Shown in pieces: positions 43,655 through 53,713 of a stretch of 64,000 bases of DNA. Each line of letters begins with the position of its first letter. Position 1 is the stretch's first letter. The position numbers and the translations under genes are program-made. Source of the DNA: Bacteroidota bacterium (GTDB lineage: Bacteria; Bacteroidota; Bacteroidia; Sphingobacteriales; Sphingobacteriaceae); NCBI GenBank assembly GCA_018266915.1, contig JAFDZM010000080.1:1-64000 (forward strand). Reading direction: 5' to 3'. Below the pieces are notes generated by a model. It did no database searches. It was not told where the DNA came from and was given only the letters and a program-made list of their open reading frames with translations.

Positions 43655-46048
43655 ATGCTAAAAAACTACTTCAAAACCGCATTCAGGAATTTATGGAATA
43701 ACAAGGCTTCTTCCTTCATCAATATTTTAGGCCTTACCATTGGGTTGTGCAGCTGCTTACTTATCGGCTTGTATATTCAGCATGAGTTGAGCTATGATGA
43801 TTTTCAGGTTAAGGGCGACCGTATAGTTCGCACTATCATGGCTTACAAGTTTGATGGCGGCATCGAAATGAAGAAAGGCAATTTTACCAGCGCTCGGGTC
43901 GCCCCAAGATTCAAACAGGTATTCCCTGAAATCGAGTCGGCTGTGCGCATGGTTCGGGAAAGCAGGGTAGTACAGTATAAAGATAAACTGATCAACGAAA
44001 ATAGTTTCATGTATGCTGACCCTGCTTTTTTTAACTTGTTTTCATTTAAACTTCTTCGCGGCGAGCCTTCTGAGGTACTAAAGGCACCAAAGCAGGTGGT
44101 TTTGACAGAGTCGACAGCTAAAAGATATTTTGCAAATGAAGATCCTGTAGGAAAAGTATTAAAAGTAGGTACCGATACCACACTTTACCAGGTTACCGGC
44201 GTGATACAAGATTGCCCGTCAAATTCTCAGATTAAATTCGATTTTCTGTCCTCATGGTCGACATTAGGTTTAGCAGATGAAGAAAAAAGCTACTGGGATG
44301 CAAATTACACCACTTACCTTTTGTTGAAGAATAAAGAATCGATTGCTACTCTTCAGGCAAAAATTACTCCATTTATGAAGAAGGAAATGGCCGGCCAGGG
44401 AGCAACCGTGGATTACGAATTGGAGCCTTTTAATAAAATTCACCTTTATTCACCTTATGAAGGCTTTGAACCTAACAATAGTATCATCTATATCTACATT
44501 CTCGAAGCTGTTGCTTTACTCATGCTGGCGATTGCTTGTTTTACTTATGTGAATCTGAACACAGCACGATCAATGGAACGCGCCAGGGAGGTAGGCGTAC
44601 GCAAAGTGATAGGAGCTGGAAATGGACAACTGTTTTGGCAGTTCATAGGCGAGTCTGTTTTGCTTTGTACCATTTCAACCATTTTAAGTGTTATTGCGGC
44701 AGCTTTATTATTGCCGGTATTTAATCAGCTTTCAGATAAACAATTAACTATCGATGCAATTTTTTCTGTCCCATTTTTAGCAGGCGCTTTGCTGTTGATA
44801 GTCCTGGTTAGTTTGCTGGCAGGGACTTATCCAGCCTTGATCCTGTCAAATTTCCAGCCTGTAAAAGTGCTTAAGGGTTCATTTAAAAATACCAGCTCCG
44901 GGCAATGGGTGCGTAAATCACTGATCGTGTTTCAGTTCTCCATTTCCGTAATCCTCATCATATCCACATTTATTATGCAGAAGCAGCTCAACTATATTCA
45001 AAACCGGAATTTGGGTTATAACCGTGAGCAGATAGTTGTATTGCCTATGGATCATAAAATGCTGGCTAAAGTAGATATGATCAAACAGGAGCTTAAGTCA
45101 AACCCCAATATTATCAGTGTTGCCCGTTGCACCAATCTCCCCACAAATATTGTGAGTGGTTACAATATGCGTTCGGCCATAATGCCGGAAACCCAGCAAA
45201 TTGCGGTTACAGCCAGTGTTGTAGATGAGGACTTTGTGAATACAATCGGGCTGCAGATACTGACTGGTTCTAATCTAACCCAGCAAGACATTAAAGATGC
45301 ATCCAATGATGACTATAAGAAAAACAGTTTTCATTTCATCTTAAATGAATCCGCTGCCCGTCAATTGGGATGGACACCTGAACAAGCTATCGGGAAGAAA
45401 ATGTTTATGGATGACAGCCGACCTGGTTACGTTAAAGCGGTTGTAAAAGATTTCAATTTTGAATCGATACACAACCCCATTAAGCCGCTGGTGTTATTTC
45501 CGGAGGCCCGGGGCAATATATTGTTATTAAAACTTAAAGGCGACAATGTGCAGCAAACCATCACTTTCATTGAGTCGAAATGGAAGCAATTGGTGCCTTA
45601 CCGTCCTTTCGAATACCATTTCCTGGATGAATACTTTAACATGTTATATAGCTCTGAAATGAGGCTCGGCAAGGTGCTTACTGTTTTTGCATCCATTGCT
45701 ATCGCTTTGGCCTGTTTAGGGTTGCTTGGTTTATCGGCCTATGCAGCTAAACAGCGGGTTAAAGAGATCGGCATACGTAAAGTACTCGGCGCAAGCGTAA
45801 GCAATATTGCCGCATTGTTATCCGTAGATTTTGTAAAGCTTGTTTTCGTTGCAATCATCATTTCTATACCTGTAGCCTGGTGGATGATGAATAAATGGCT
45901 GTTAAGCTTTGCTTACAAAACCGAAATGAACTGGTGGATATTTGTGTTTGCAGGTATTTGTGCAGTAGCTATTGCACTGATTACGATCAGTTTCCAGTCG
46001 ATAAAATCGGCATTGGCAAATCCAGTAAAGAGCCTAAGAAGTGAGTGA
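43655..46048 (+). CDS. FtsX/MacB-type ABC permease 8 of the array
   Basis: The 797-residue protein begins MLKNYFKTAFRNLWNNKASS. Its coupling loops are RAREVGVRKVIGAGNG and KQRVKEIGIRKVLGASVS. TM2 contains IACFTYVNLNTARS, where most copies have ACINFMNLSTARS. In the second domain the usual VGVV start is KAVVKDFNFESI. Before TM6 it has GLLGLSAYAAKQR instead of GLFGLA. It is first in promoter B's unit and is followed after 76 bases by permease 9. Confidence 0.93.
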   Translation: MLKNYFKTAFRNLWNNKASSFINILGLTIGLCSCLLIGLYIQHELSYDDFQVKGDRIVRTIMAYKFDGGIEMKKGNFTSARVAPRFKQVFPEIESAVRMVRESRVVQYKDKLINENSFMYADPAFFNLFSFKLLRGEPSEVLKAPKQVVLTESTAKRYFANEDPVGKVLKVGTDTTLYQVTGVIQDCPSNSQIKFDFLSSWSTLGLADEEKSYWDANYTTYLLLKNKESIATLQAKITPFMKKEMAGQGATVDYELEPFNKIHLYSPYEGFEPNNSIIYIYILEAVALLMLAIACFTYVNLNTARSMERAREVGVRKVIGAGNGQLFWQFIGESVLLCTISTILSVIAAALLLPVFNQLSDKQLTIDAIFSVPFLAGALLLIVLVSLLAGTYPALILSNFQPVKVLKGSFKNTSSGQWVRKSLIVFQFSISVILIISTFIMQKQLNYIQNRNLGYNREQIVVLPMDHKMLAKVDMIKQELKSNPNIISVARCTNLPTNIVSGYNMRSAIMPETQQIAVTASVVDEDFVNTIGLQILTGSNLTQQDIKDASNDDYKKNSFHFILNESAARQLGWTPEQAIGKKMFMDDSRPGYVKAVVKDFNFESIHNPIKPLVLFPEARGNILLLKLKGDNVQQTITFIESKWKQLVPYRPFEYHFLDEYFNMLYSSEMRLGKVLTVFASIAIALACLGLLGLSAYAAKQRVKEIGIRKVLGASVSNIAALLSVDFVKLVFVAIIISIPVAWWMMNKWLLSFAYKTEMNWWIFVFAGICAVAIALITISFQSIKSALANPVKSLRSE

Positions 46049-46122
46049 TCTGTGACCAGTTAATCAGTAATAAGCAGTTAGAAAAACCAATGAACTAATG
46101 ACCAATGACTAATGAACCAATA
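46049..46122. repeat. Spacer repeat between permeases 8 and 9
   Basis: The spacer runs CCAGTTAATCAGTAATAAGC, then AATGAACTAATGACCAATG and ACTAATGAACCAAT: both word families side by side. No promoter or terminator was found. Confidence 0.55.
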
Positions 46123-46124
46123 TT

Positions 46125-48524
46125 ATGATAAAGAATTATATCAAAATAGCCTGGCGTAACTTACTTAGACATAAGTTATTCAGTCTGATCAACATCTCCG
46201 GACTGGCCATTGGGTTGGCAGTGTGTATGCTTATTATGCTGTATGTAACGCATGAACACAGCTATGACCGTTTTGGCAAAAATGCAGATCGCATATTTGT
46301 CCCCAATGCGCAGATAAAAATGCGTGGCAATATTGTAAATATGATGGGGAACATGAGCTATGCTTCGGGCCCCATAATCAGCCAGGGACAGCCTACGGTT
46401 GAAAGCTATATGCGCACTTTGGCTTATTTTGAACCTGTAATTGCAAGTAATCCATCATTACCCGACAAGAAATTCTCAGAAAAGAATCTGGTGTTTGCTG
46501 ATCCGGGTTTCTTTAAATTCTTTTCATTTAAAATCTTGTCTGGTGACGCTAATTCTGTATTAGCCAATCCATATTCTGTAGTTATATCCCAGGAGATGGC
46601 TAAGAAATACTTCGGTGATGAAAATCCAATTGGCAAAACTATTACCTTAAAAACAGATAGCTCTTATACCTACCAGGTTACAGGCGTTGCCGAGAATAGC
46701 CCGTCTAACTCCTCAATCCAATATAACTTTGTGGTACCCAATTCAAGCTTTCTCACTATGAAAGAGGCAAAAAATTACCTGGGGCCGCAGAAAATTGGGT
46801 TTGGTACATTTAAGCTCTATCTGTTGTTAAAACATGCCACGGATACAGTGACGTTAAAAAGGGGACTCGATTTTTTGGGCAAGCAAAACAAGGACTTTCA
46901 AGATATGACGTTTTCCTTGAAACCACTGACAGACATGCACCTGAATTTCAGTGATGGCGACCAATCAAATCTAAAATATCTGAGTATATTTCCTTTGGTT
47001 GCCGTTTTAATACTGTTACTGGCTCTTGTTAATTATATGAGCTTGTCGACAGCACGTGCTACCTTGCGAGCAAAAGAGATAGGGGTACGTAAGGTGTCCG
47101 GCGCCAGCAGAAAAAGTGTTGCCGTCCAGTTTTACGTAGAATCCTGCTTATATGCGGTGCTGTCCTTTATCTTGGGTTACTTAATCTGTTGCCTTTTAAA
47201 ACCTGTATTTCTGAATGTATTGCAACTTAAAATAGACGATTCATTTTTGTACAGTCCACTCGTGTTGACTTTATTAGGCGCTTTGCTATTGATCACAATT
47301 CTGGTTGCAGGCAGTTATCCGTCACTTGTTTTATCGGCGTTTAATCCTGTTGTTACGCTAAAAGGAAAAATGAGCAAGCAATCGGGGGGAGTTACTGTAC
47401 GAAAGGTGTTTACAACACTTCAATTTACCATTTCGGTTGGATTGATCATTTGCGGGATCGTTATTGATCGTCAGTTATACTATTTCAGGCATGCAGATAC
47501 AGGCATCAATAAGGAAAATATTGTTATGATACCTGTGGGAAGCAGTTTCGGTAAAAATTACTCGGTATTTTATAACGATATCAAGTCATTGGCTGGAGTG
47601 GCAAACGTGGCGACATCGCGTTATGCAATGTTTACGTCTTATGATATGTATGAAATTGACGGTAAAACAAAAGATCAGACTGAAATGCTTAACGCTCTCG
47701 CCGTGGATAACAATTTTATGTCGGTATTAGGTTTGAAGTGGAAATATCCTCCTGTATCATCATCCCCGCTTACAGGTAGCGACAAAATAGTGATTAACGA
47801 ACTGGCAATAGAAAAACTCCATCTGAGTGGTAACCCGGTAGGCACTTTTGTTAAATCAGGCTCTCAAAATATGGAAATAGCTGGTGTAGTGAAAAATTTC
47901 AATTTTGGCTCGATGGCATACGCTATTAAGCCGCTTGGGCTTTTTATTGCTCCTAATACGCTGCCATTCTGGACGATGGGCCCCGGCTGTAACCTGTTTG
48001 CCAAAATAAAACCGCATACCAATCTGCCTACATTGTTAAGTTCGATAGAAAATATCTATAAAAAATATGATAAGGATACGCCTTTCAATTACACATTTAT
48101 GGATGATTCCTTCAATGCTCAGTATAAAGCCGAAGACAGGTTGGCATCCATATTCAGCATTTTTACTGTCATCACTGTTGTCCTGGCCGCCATGGGGCTT
48201 TTCGGTCTGGCAGCGTTCACTATTGAGCAACGAACAAAAGAAATAGGCATCCGCAAAGTATTAGGGGCAAGCATATCGTCTATCAATAGCTTGCTTTCTA
48301 AAGATTTCCTGAAGCTGGTATTGCTGTCGATACTTATTGCATCACCTGTGGCATGGTGGTTTATGCATAACTGGTTACAGGGTTTTGCCTATCGCATTCA
48401 TATACAATGGTGGATGTTTGCCGGAGCTGGATTACTGGCTGTTGTTGTCGCCATAATTACAGTTAGCTACCATGCCATTAAAGCAGCAATAGCGAATCCG
48501 GTAAATAGTTTGAGGAGTGAGTGA
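46125..48524 (+). CDS. FtsX/MacB-type ABC permease 9 of the array
   Basis: At 799 residues it is intact but one of the more divergent copies. TM2 reads LALVNYMSLSTARA. The first coupling loop is RAKEIGVRKVSGASRK, with Ser replacing the Leu/Val/Met seen elsewhere. The post-TM4 loop is AGSYPSLVLSAFNP. The second domain carries AGVVKNFNFGSM and the longer insert GLFIAPNTLPFWTMGPGCNL. Before TM6 the usual SCLGLFGLA is AAMGLFGLA. The C terminus is NPVNSLRSE. No promoter is seen in front, so it probably shares permease 8's transcript. Confidence 0.92.
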   Translation: MIKNYIKIAWRNLLRHKLFSLINISGLAIGLAVCMLIMLYVTHEHSYDRFGKNADRIFVPNAQIKMRGNIVNMMGNMSYASGPIISQGQPTVESYMRTLAYFEPVIASNPSLPDKKFSEKNLVFADPGFFKFFSFKILSGDANSVLANPYSVVISQEMAKKYFGDENPIGKTITLKTDSSYTYQVTGVAENSPSNSSIQYNFVVPNSSFLTMKEAKNYLGPQKIGFGTFKLYLLLKHATDTVTLKRGLDFLGKQNKDFQDMTFSLKPLTDMHLNFSDGDQSNLKYLSIFPLVAVLILLLALVNYMSLSTARATLRAKEIGVRKVSGASRKSVAVQFYVESCLYAVLSFILGYLICCLLKPVFLNVLQLKIDDSFLYSPLVLTLLGALLLITILVAGSYPSLVLSAFNPVVTLKGKMSKQSGGVTVRKVFTTLQFTISVGLIICGIVIDRQLYYFRHADTGINKENIVMIPVGSSFGKNYSVFYNDIKSLAGVANVATSRYAMFTSYDMYEIDGKTKDQTEMLNALAVDNNFMSVLGLKWKYPPVSSSPLTGSDKIVINELAIEKLHLSGNPVGTFVKSGSQNMEIAGVVKNFNFGSMAYAIKPLGLFIAPNTLPFWTMGPGCNLFAKIKPHTNLPTLLSSIENIYKKYDKDTPFNYTFMDDSFNAQYKAEDRLASIFSIFTVITVVLAAMGLFGLAAFTIEQRTKEIGIRKVLGASISSINSLLSKDFLKLVLLSILIASPVAWWFMHNWLQGFAYRIHIQWWMFAGAGLLAVVVAIITVSYHAIKAAIANPVNSLRSE

Positions 48525-48588
48525 CCAGTAATCAGTTAATCAGGAATACCTGATCACTAATCACTGGTTAACTAATTACTAACAACAG
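48525..48588. repeat. Spacer repeat between permease 9 and promoter C
   Basis: The spacer holds CCAGTAATCAGTTAATCAGG, a small hairpin ATCAGG-AATA-CCTGAT, then CACTAATCACTGGTTAACTA. Its layout resembles the spacer before promoter B. Confidence 0.6.
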
Positions 48589-48590
48589 AC

Positions 48591-48700
48591 TGTATCATTT
48601 CCGAACATATTGTGTTACATATACGAACATGTTCGTAAATACGAGTATTTTTCAATATATTGATAATCAATGTGTTTTGATTTTGGTACGTTGTTTACAT
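48591..48700 (+). promoter_or_regulatory. Array promoter C: activator element plus -24-like box (permeases 10-12)
   Basis: TGTATCATTTCCG starts at 48591. Half-sites CCGAACA (48601) and ACGAACA (48623) are 22 bp apart. ACGAACATGTTCGT (48623-48636) is a perfect 14-base palindrome. TTGGTACG has its GG at 48685-48686, 84 bp from the first half-site, and TTTACA follows at about -12; this is the best sigma-54-like match of the five. The ATG is 43 bases on. Confidence 0.72.
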
Positions 48701-48728
48701 AGTTTCTAACCATATAAACCATTCTATT

Positions 48729-51152
48729 ATGCTGAAAAACTACTTCAAGATTGCATGGCGTAATATTGTTCGTCACAAAGCTTACTCGGCTATAAACATT
48801 GCCGGGTTGACCGTAGGTATTGCAGCCTGTCTGCTGATTTTTTTAGTTGTAAGATTCGAGCTGAGCTTCGACACTTTTCAACCCGGTTATAAAAGCACCT
48901 ATCGCATTACCACCCTAGTACGTCGTGATGGAAATATCACCTATAATGCCGGTATCTCTGCACCGGCTGTTACCGCATTTCGTTTGCGCTTCCCCCAGGC
49001 TAAAGTAACAGAAATAGATTTGATTTATGGCAGCGAAGTAACAGTACCCGGTACAACCGGTAACGCAGCTGATGATAAAAAATTCATAGAAAATGCAGGT
49101 ATTATGTTTGCCGAGCCGGAGCTTTTTGATGTTTTGTCCTCGAAATGGCTGGCAGGAAGCCCTTCGGCTTTAAAGGATCCCAATATGGTTGTGCTTGATA
49201 AAAGTACCGCAACCAAATACTTCGGTGACTGGCACGTCGCCATGGGCAAAACGGTTAGAATGGATAATCTGGTCACATTAAAGGTCGCTGGTATACTGGA
49301 GGACTCCCGTGTAAATTCAGATTTCCGCCTAAAGGTGTTAGCTTCATACATAACGTGGACGCAACACGCCAAAGATTACGGTTATTTTAATAACTGGAAC
49401 ACCACAGGCAGCAATTGCCAGGTTTATATGCGGTTCCCTGAAAATGTTTCGCAAAGCAGTATCGACCGCCAGTTGAGCGATTTTTCTGATAAGCAATGGG
49501 ACAATAACAAGCACCATAACAAAAAATATGCAGTGGCCGAGCCGCTTTCGGATATACATTTCAATACACACTTCGGCGATGGTTTGGGTGACCACGTAAC
49601 CAGCATGGCTACACTACGAACGCTATCATTTATAGCCATGTTGATCGTGGTTATGGCTTCCATCAATTTCATCAATCTTTCCACAGCGCAATCAGTTGGC
49701 CGTTCCAAAGAGGTCGGGATACGCAAGGTGTTGGGCAGCAACCGCTCACAACTCATTGCTCAGGTTATGGGCGAAACCACTATCATCGTGCTGATCTCTG
49801 CCGGACTGGCATTATTCGTAGCAGAGTTTGCCCTGCCATTTCTTAAACATATTGCCAGCGTACCAGATTCTATAGGTCTTTTAGATATGACAACCATATT
49901 ATGCCTGGCAGTAGTAGTATGCATTGTGATTATTCTCTCCGGAATTTACCCTGCTCTGATCGTCTCTGGTTTTAAACCAGTGTTGGCATTAAAGAATAAG
50001 ATAAACGCCGCATCGGTAGGCGGTATATCACTGCGCAGAGTGCTGGTAATTACACAATTTTCTATTTCACAATTGCTTATTATCGGTACTGTGATCGCCA
50101 TAAAGCAAATGAACTTCGTTAATGATGCTGATCTCGGCTTCGATAAGGATGCCGTGTTGGTAATTCCCTGCCCGACCGACAGTATTGGACTTTCGCGCCT
50201 TAACAGCTTCAAGCAACAGGTGCTGGCACTGCCTGGAGTAAAAGCAGCCAGCTTTACATCAGATCCGCCTTCATCTGATAATAACAGCTCAACTAACTTC
50301 AACTTTAACCGTTCAGGCAAAGACCCTGGATTTGACGTCTTTACAAAGGTGGGTGACGCCGATTATTTTAAAACATTCGGTTTGCGCTTTATTGCCGGTA
50401 AGGGGTATGAAAAAAGCGACACCCTGCCAGCAGTGGTCATTAATGCCACATTGATGCACAAGCTCGGCATTAAGCGCCCGGAAGACGCTGTGGGAAAAAG
50501 CTTTAGTTTCGGGGATAAGAAATGGGTGCCTATTGTGGGTGTGGTGGAAGATTTTAAAACCAATTCCATGCGCGAAGAGGTTAAGCCTATTGTAATTTAT
50601 CCGCTAAAACAATACGAAGGAGAGATTGGTGTAAAGATCGGCACTGGAAAATTGTCGCCGACAGTAGCTTCATTACAAAAACTATGGGAAAGCAAGTACC
50701 CTGAGTATGCTTATGCCGGCTTTTTCCTTGATGAGAGCATTGCCAAATTTTATAAGCAGGAAAATCAACTGGAATTGGTTTACAAATCTTTCGCGCTTAT
50801 TGCCATTTTCATATCCTGCCTTGGCTTGTATGGCCTGGTATCCTTTATGGTGGTGCAGCGCACCAAGGAAGTCGGTGTGCGCAAAGTACTTGGTGCATCG
50901 GTAAGAAGTATCGTATTCCTTTTCTCAAAAGAGTTCCTGGCGCTTATTATTATATCGTTTGTGATCGCTGTACCGGTTGGATGGTATATAATGAAAGACT
51001 GGCTGCAAAACTTTGTTTACAGGATATCAATCAGTGCTGATGTGTTTATCCTGGCTATCATCGCATCGCTGTTGCTGGCCTGGTTTACAGTAGGTTATAA
51101 AGCCATCAGAGCTGCATTGGTGAACCCGGTGAAGAGCCTTCGCTCAGAATGA
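48729..51152 (+). CDS. FtsX/MacB-type ABC permease 10 of the array
   Basis: The 807-residue protein forms a distinct pair with permease 12. Both have LIFLVV/IRFE- or QFE-type sequence after TM1 with SFDTF, a STAQ/ATAQ sequence after TM2 in place of STARS, coupling loop RSKEVGIRKVLGSNR, and GLYGL-SFM-QRTKEVG before the second loop. The second domain shows SSDNNSSTNF and VGVVEDFKTNSM, plus AGKGYEKSDT shared with permease 12 (AGQPYEKSDT). It leads the promoter C unit of three permeases. Confidence 0.93.
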   Translation: MLKNYFKIAWRNIVRHKAYSAINIAGLTVGIAACLLIFLVVRFELSFDTFQPGYKSTYRITTLVRRDGNITYNAGISAPAVTAFRLRFPQAKVTEIDLIYGSEVTVPGTTGNAADDKKFIENAGIMFAEPELFDVLSSKWLAGSPSALKDPNMVVLDKSTATKYFGDWHVAMGKTVRMDNLVTLKVAGILEDSRVNSDFRLKVLASYITWTQHAKDYGYFNNWNTTGSNCQVYMRFPENVSQSSIDRQLSDFSDKQWDNNKHHNKKYAVAEPLSDIHFNTHFGDGLGDHVTSMATLRTLSFIAMLIVVMASINFINLSTAQSVGRSKEVGIRKVLGSNRSQLIAQVMGETTIIVLISAGLALFVAEFALPFLKHIASVPDSIGLLDMTTILCLAVVVCIVIILSGIYPALIVSGFKPVLALKNKINAASVGGISLRRVLVITQFSISQLLIIGTVIAIKQMNFVNDADLGFDKDAVLVIPCPTDSIGLSRLNSFKQQVLALPGVKAASFTSDPPSSDNNSSTNFNFNRSGKDPGFDVFTKVGDADYFKTFGLRFIAGKGYEKSDTLPAVVINATLMHKLGIKRPEDAVGKSFSFGDKKWVPIVGVVEDFKTNSMREEVKPIVIYPLKQYEGEIGVKIGTGKLSPTVASLQKLWESKYPEYAYAGFFLDESIAKFYKQENQLELVYKSFALIAIFISCLGLYGLVSFMVVQRTKEVGVRKVLGASVRSIVFLFSKEFLALIIISFVIAVPVGWYIMKDWLQNFVYRISISADVFILAIIASLLLAWFTVGYKAIRAALVNPVKSLRSE

Positions 51153-51185
51153 GCTATGGCTCTTGAAGAAAGTTTGCGGTCCGGG

Positions 51186-51276
51186 TAATCAGTTAATCAG
51201 TGACCGGTTAACCAGTTACTTAAGGTATTCAATTCCAATGACTAATGACCATTAACAAATGATTAATCAACTATAA
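51186..51276. repeat. Spacer repeat between permeases 10 and 11
   Basis: TAATCAGTTAATCAGTGACC, then GGTTAACCAGTTAC, are followed by CCAATGACTAATGACCATTA and TGATTAATCAACTATAACC. No promoter element or terminator was found, so read-through to permease 11 is expected. Confidence 0.55.
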
Positions 51277-51278
51277 CC

Positions 51279-53645
51279 ATGATAAAGAACTATATTAAAA
51301 CCACTTTGCGCAGCCTGTTAAGAAACAGGTCGTACAGTTTTTTGAATATTACCGGGCTGGCTATTGGGATAGCTTGTGCTTCGTTGATATTCTTATGGGT
51401 AGAGGATGAACTGACTTTTAATCACAATTTCGCTAAGCGCGATGTGTTGTATAAAGTCTATGAAAACCAAACCTATGAGGGTAAAACGAGCACATTTTTT
51501 GGTACGCCCGGCCCTATGGCCAAAGCCATGAAAACTGAAATCCCGGGTATCAAAAATACTGCCCGGATGACCGGTGATGGTGGCAATGCCATGTTTGCAC
51601 TGGGCGATAAGATCATTACCGAAACAGGCAACTATGCCGATCCGGAAATATTCTCTATGCTACAGTTGCCTTTTGTAAAGGGATCAGCTGACAATGCGTT
51701 TAAACAATTGCATTCGGTGGTGATCAACGAAACCATGGCCCAAAAGTTTTTTGGCGATGCTGATCCGATAGGTAAAGCTTTGAAAGTGGACAACCAGCAG
51801 GATTATATTGTAACCGGAGTTTTTAAAGATCTGCCTAAAAACTCTTCCTACCAGTTTCAATGGCTTGCCCCATTAGAAAATATAGATCATAAGCAACCAT
51901 GGATGAATATCTGGGGCGCTAACTGGGTTCGTACGTTAGTTGAGTTGGAACCTAATGCAAATGTTGCCGCGATTAATAAAAAACTGAGCCACTATATCCC
52001 GTCCAAAACAAAGCCGGATAATACCACGGTATGCTTCCTGTTCGGAATGAACGACTGGAACCTGCACAACCGTTTTACCGACGGTAAGGTAGATGGTGGC
52101 CGTATCCAATATGTTAAACTGTTCTCATTTATTGCATGGATTATTTTATTGATTGCATGTATCAATTTCATGAACCTGTCTACTGCCCGCTCCGAGCAGC
52201 GTGCTAAAGAGGTAGGTGTTCGTAAAGTTATGGGCGCGGGCAAAGGCAAATTAATCAGTCAATTTATTGGTGAGGCCGTTATTATGTCGTTCATCTCTGT
52301 AATATTGGCTATAGGGGTTATTTATGCAGCCATGCCATCGTTCAATACGTTGGTGCAAAAGGAACTTGCTGTAAATATACTTGAGCCATTGCACCTGATC
52401 TATATTATTCTTATTGGTGTGGTAACAGGTTTATTAGCTGGCAGCTATCCTGCGTTTTACTTATCGTCATTTAACCCGATTACAGTTTTAAAGAATATCC
52501 GTATCAAGTCAAGCTCTGGCTCAGGTTTCATCAGGCAAAGTTTGGTGGTGATGCAGTTTACGATATCAATTGTATTGATCATCGGGACAATCATCATTTA
52601 CCAGCAAATACAGCATGTGAAAAACCGTAACCTGGGTTATAATAAGGATAACCTGGTTTACATCTATTTACAGGGCAATCAGTCGGATCATTTTTCAGCA
52701 GTTTATAATGACCTGAAACAATCGGGCATTGTAGAAGATGCAGCGCTGAGCGACAATATATCATTAGAAGTTGGAAGCAATACAGATAATTATACCTGGG
52801 AGGGTAAGGATGCCTCCAAAAACCCTTTGATCTCGTGGCAAAATGTGAGCCCTCAGTTTATTTCAACCATGGGCATGAAGTTGGCTGCCGGACACGATTT
52901 TAACGTCAACTCTGCTACGGATAGCCTCAATGTGATTATTAACGAAACATTTGCCAAACAAATGGGCAAGGAGGGACGGATAGGTGGAATTATATACGAC
53001 GGAGGTAAAAGACCCCTTCAAATTATCGGTATTTTAAAAGACTACTTATATAACGACCCGTACGGTTCAACGTCGCCGTTGTTGCTATACAATCACCCTT
53101 CGGGCACTGGTATACTAACTATCCGCTTTAAGGCAGGTATTAATATTCAGGATGCTTTAACTAAAGCGGGAAGTATTGTAAGAGCGGATTATCCGGGATA
53201 TTCTTTTGAGTATAAGTTTATTGATGACGACTTTAACCAATTATTTAAGACGGAAACTCTAACAGGTACACTATCAGGTGTTTTTGCAGGGTTAGCCATT
53301 TTTATTTCCTGCTTGGGATTATTTGGTCTGGCAGCTTACACAGCAGAGCGTCGCATAAAAGAAATAGGTATAAGAAAAGTGCTTGGTGCGTCTGTTTCAG
53401 GACTTGCAGGTTTGTTATCAAAAGACTTTTTAAAGTTGGTCAGCATTGCCTGTTTAATTGCATTTCCGGTTGCATTCTGGGCATTACATAAATGGCTGGA
53501 AAGTTATCAATACCGTGTAGATATCAACTTGTGGGTGTTTGCCTTAGCCGGAGTTTTAGCCATGGTGATCGCATTGGCAACGGTAAGCTTCCAGGCAATA
53601 AAAGCAGCGTTGGTGAACCCGGTGAAAAGCCTGCGTTCTGAATGA
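51279..53645 (+). CDS. FtsX/MacB-type ABC permease 11 of the array
   Basis: At 788 residues it is the near sister of permease 1 although more than 28 kb away. Both share a RSL-RN/KN lead, SLIFLWVEDE or ALIFLWVEDE after TM1, a gapped first domain with PGIKNTAR/PGIANTCR, and NLHNRFTDGKVDGGRIQYV versus RLRDDFKDGKMTGGGQIEYV before TM2. The second domain has NYTWEGKDASKN and IGILKDYLYNDP. The coupling loops are RAKEVGVRKVMGAGKG and RRIKEIGIRKVLGASVS. It sits between permeases 10 and 12, which resemble each other more than either resembles it. Confidence 0.93.
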   Translation: MIKNYIKTTLRSLLRNRSYSFLNITGLAIGIACASLIFLWVEDELTFNHNFAKRDVLYKVYENQTYEGKTSTFFGTPGPMAKAMKTEIPGIKNTARMTGDGGNAMFALGDKIITETGNYADPEIFSMLQLPFVKGSADNAFKQLHSVVINETMAQKFFGDADPIGKALKVDNQQDYIVTGVFKDLPKNSSYQFQWLAPLENIDHKQPWMNIWGANWVRTLVELEPNANVAAINKKLSHYIPSKTKPDNTTVCFLFGMNDWNLHNRFTDGKVDGGRIQYVKLFSFIAWIILLIACINFMNLSTARSEQRAKEVGVRKVMGAGKGKLISQFIGEAVIMSFISVILAIGVIYAAMPSFNTLVQKELAVNILEPLHLIYIILIGVVTGLLAGSYPAFYLSSFNPITVLKNIRIKSSSGSGFIRQSLVVMQFTISIVLIIGTIIIYQQIQHVKNRNLGYNKDNLVYIYLQGNQSDHFSAVYNDLKQSGIVEDAALSDNISLEVGSNTDNYTWEGKDASKNPLISWQNVSPQFISTMGMKLAAGHDFNVNSATDSLNVIINETFAKQMGKEGRIGGIIYDGGKRPLQIIGILKDYLYNDPYGSTSPLLLYNHPSGTGILTIRFKAGINIQDALTKAGSIVRADYPGYSFEYKFIDDDFNQLFKTETLTGTLSGVFAGLAIFISCLGLFGLAAYTAERRIKEIGIRKVLGASVSGLAGLLSKDFLKLVSIACLIAFPVAFWALHKWLESYQYRVDINLWVFALAGVLAMVIALATVSFQAIKAALVNPVKSLRSE

Positions 53646-53713
53646 TCAGTGTGCAGTTTTAAGTTGGTAGCATGCAATTTACCAATAAACTATTGAACTA
53701 ATAAACTAACATT

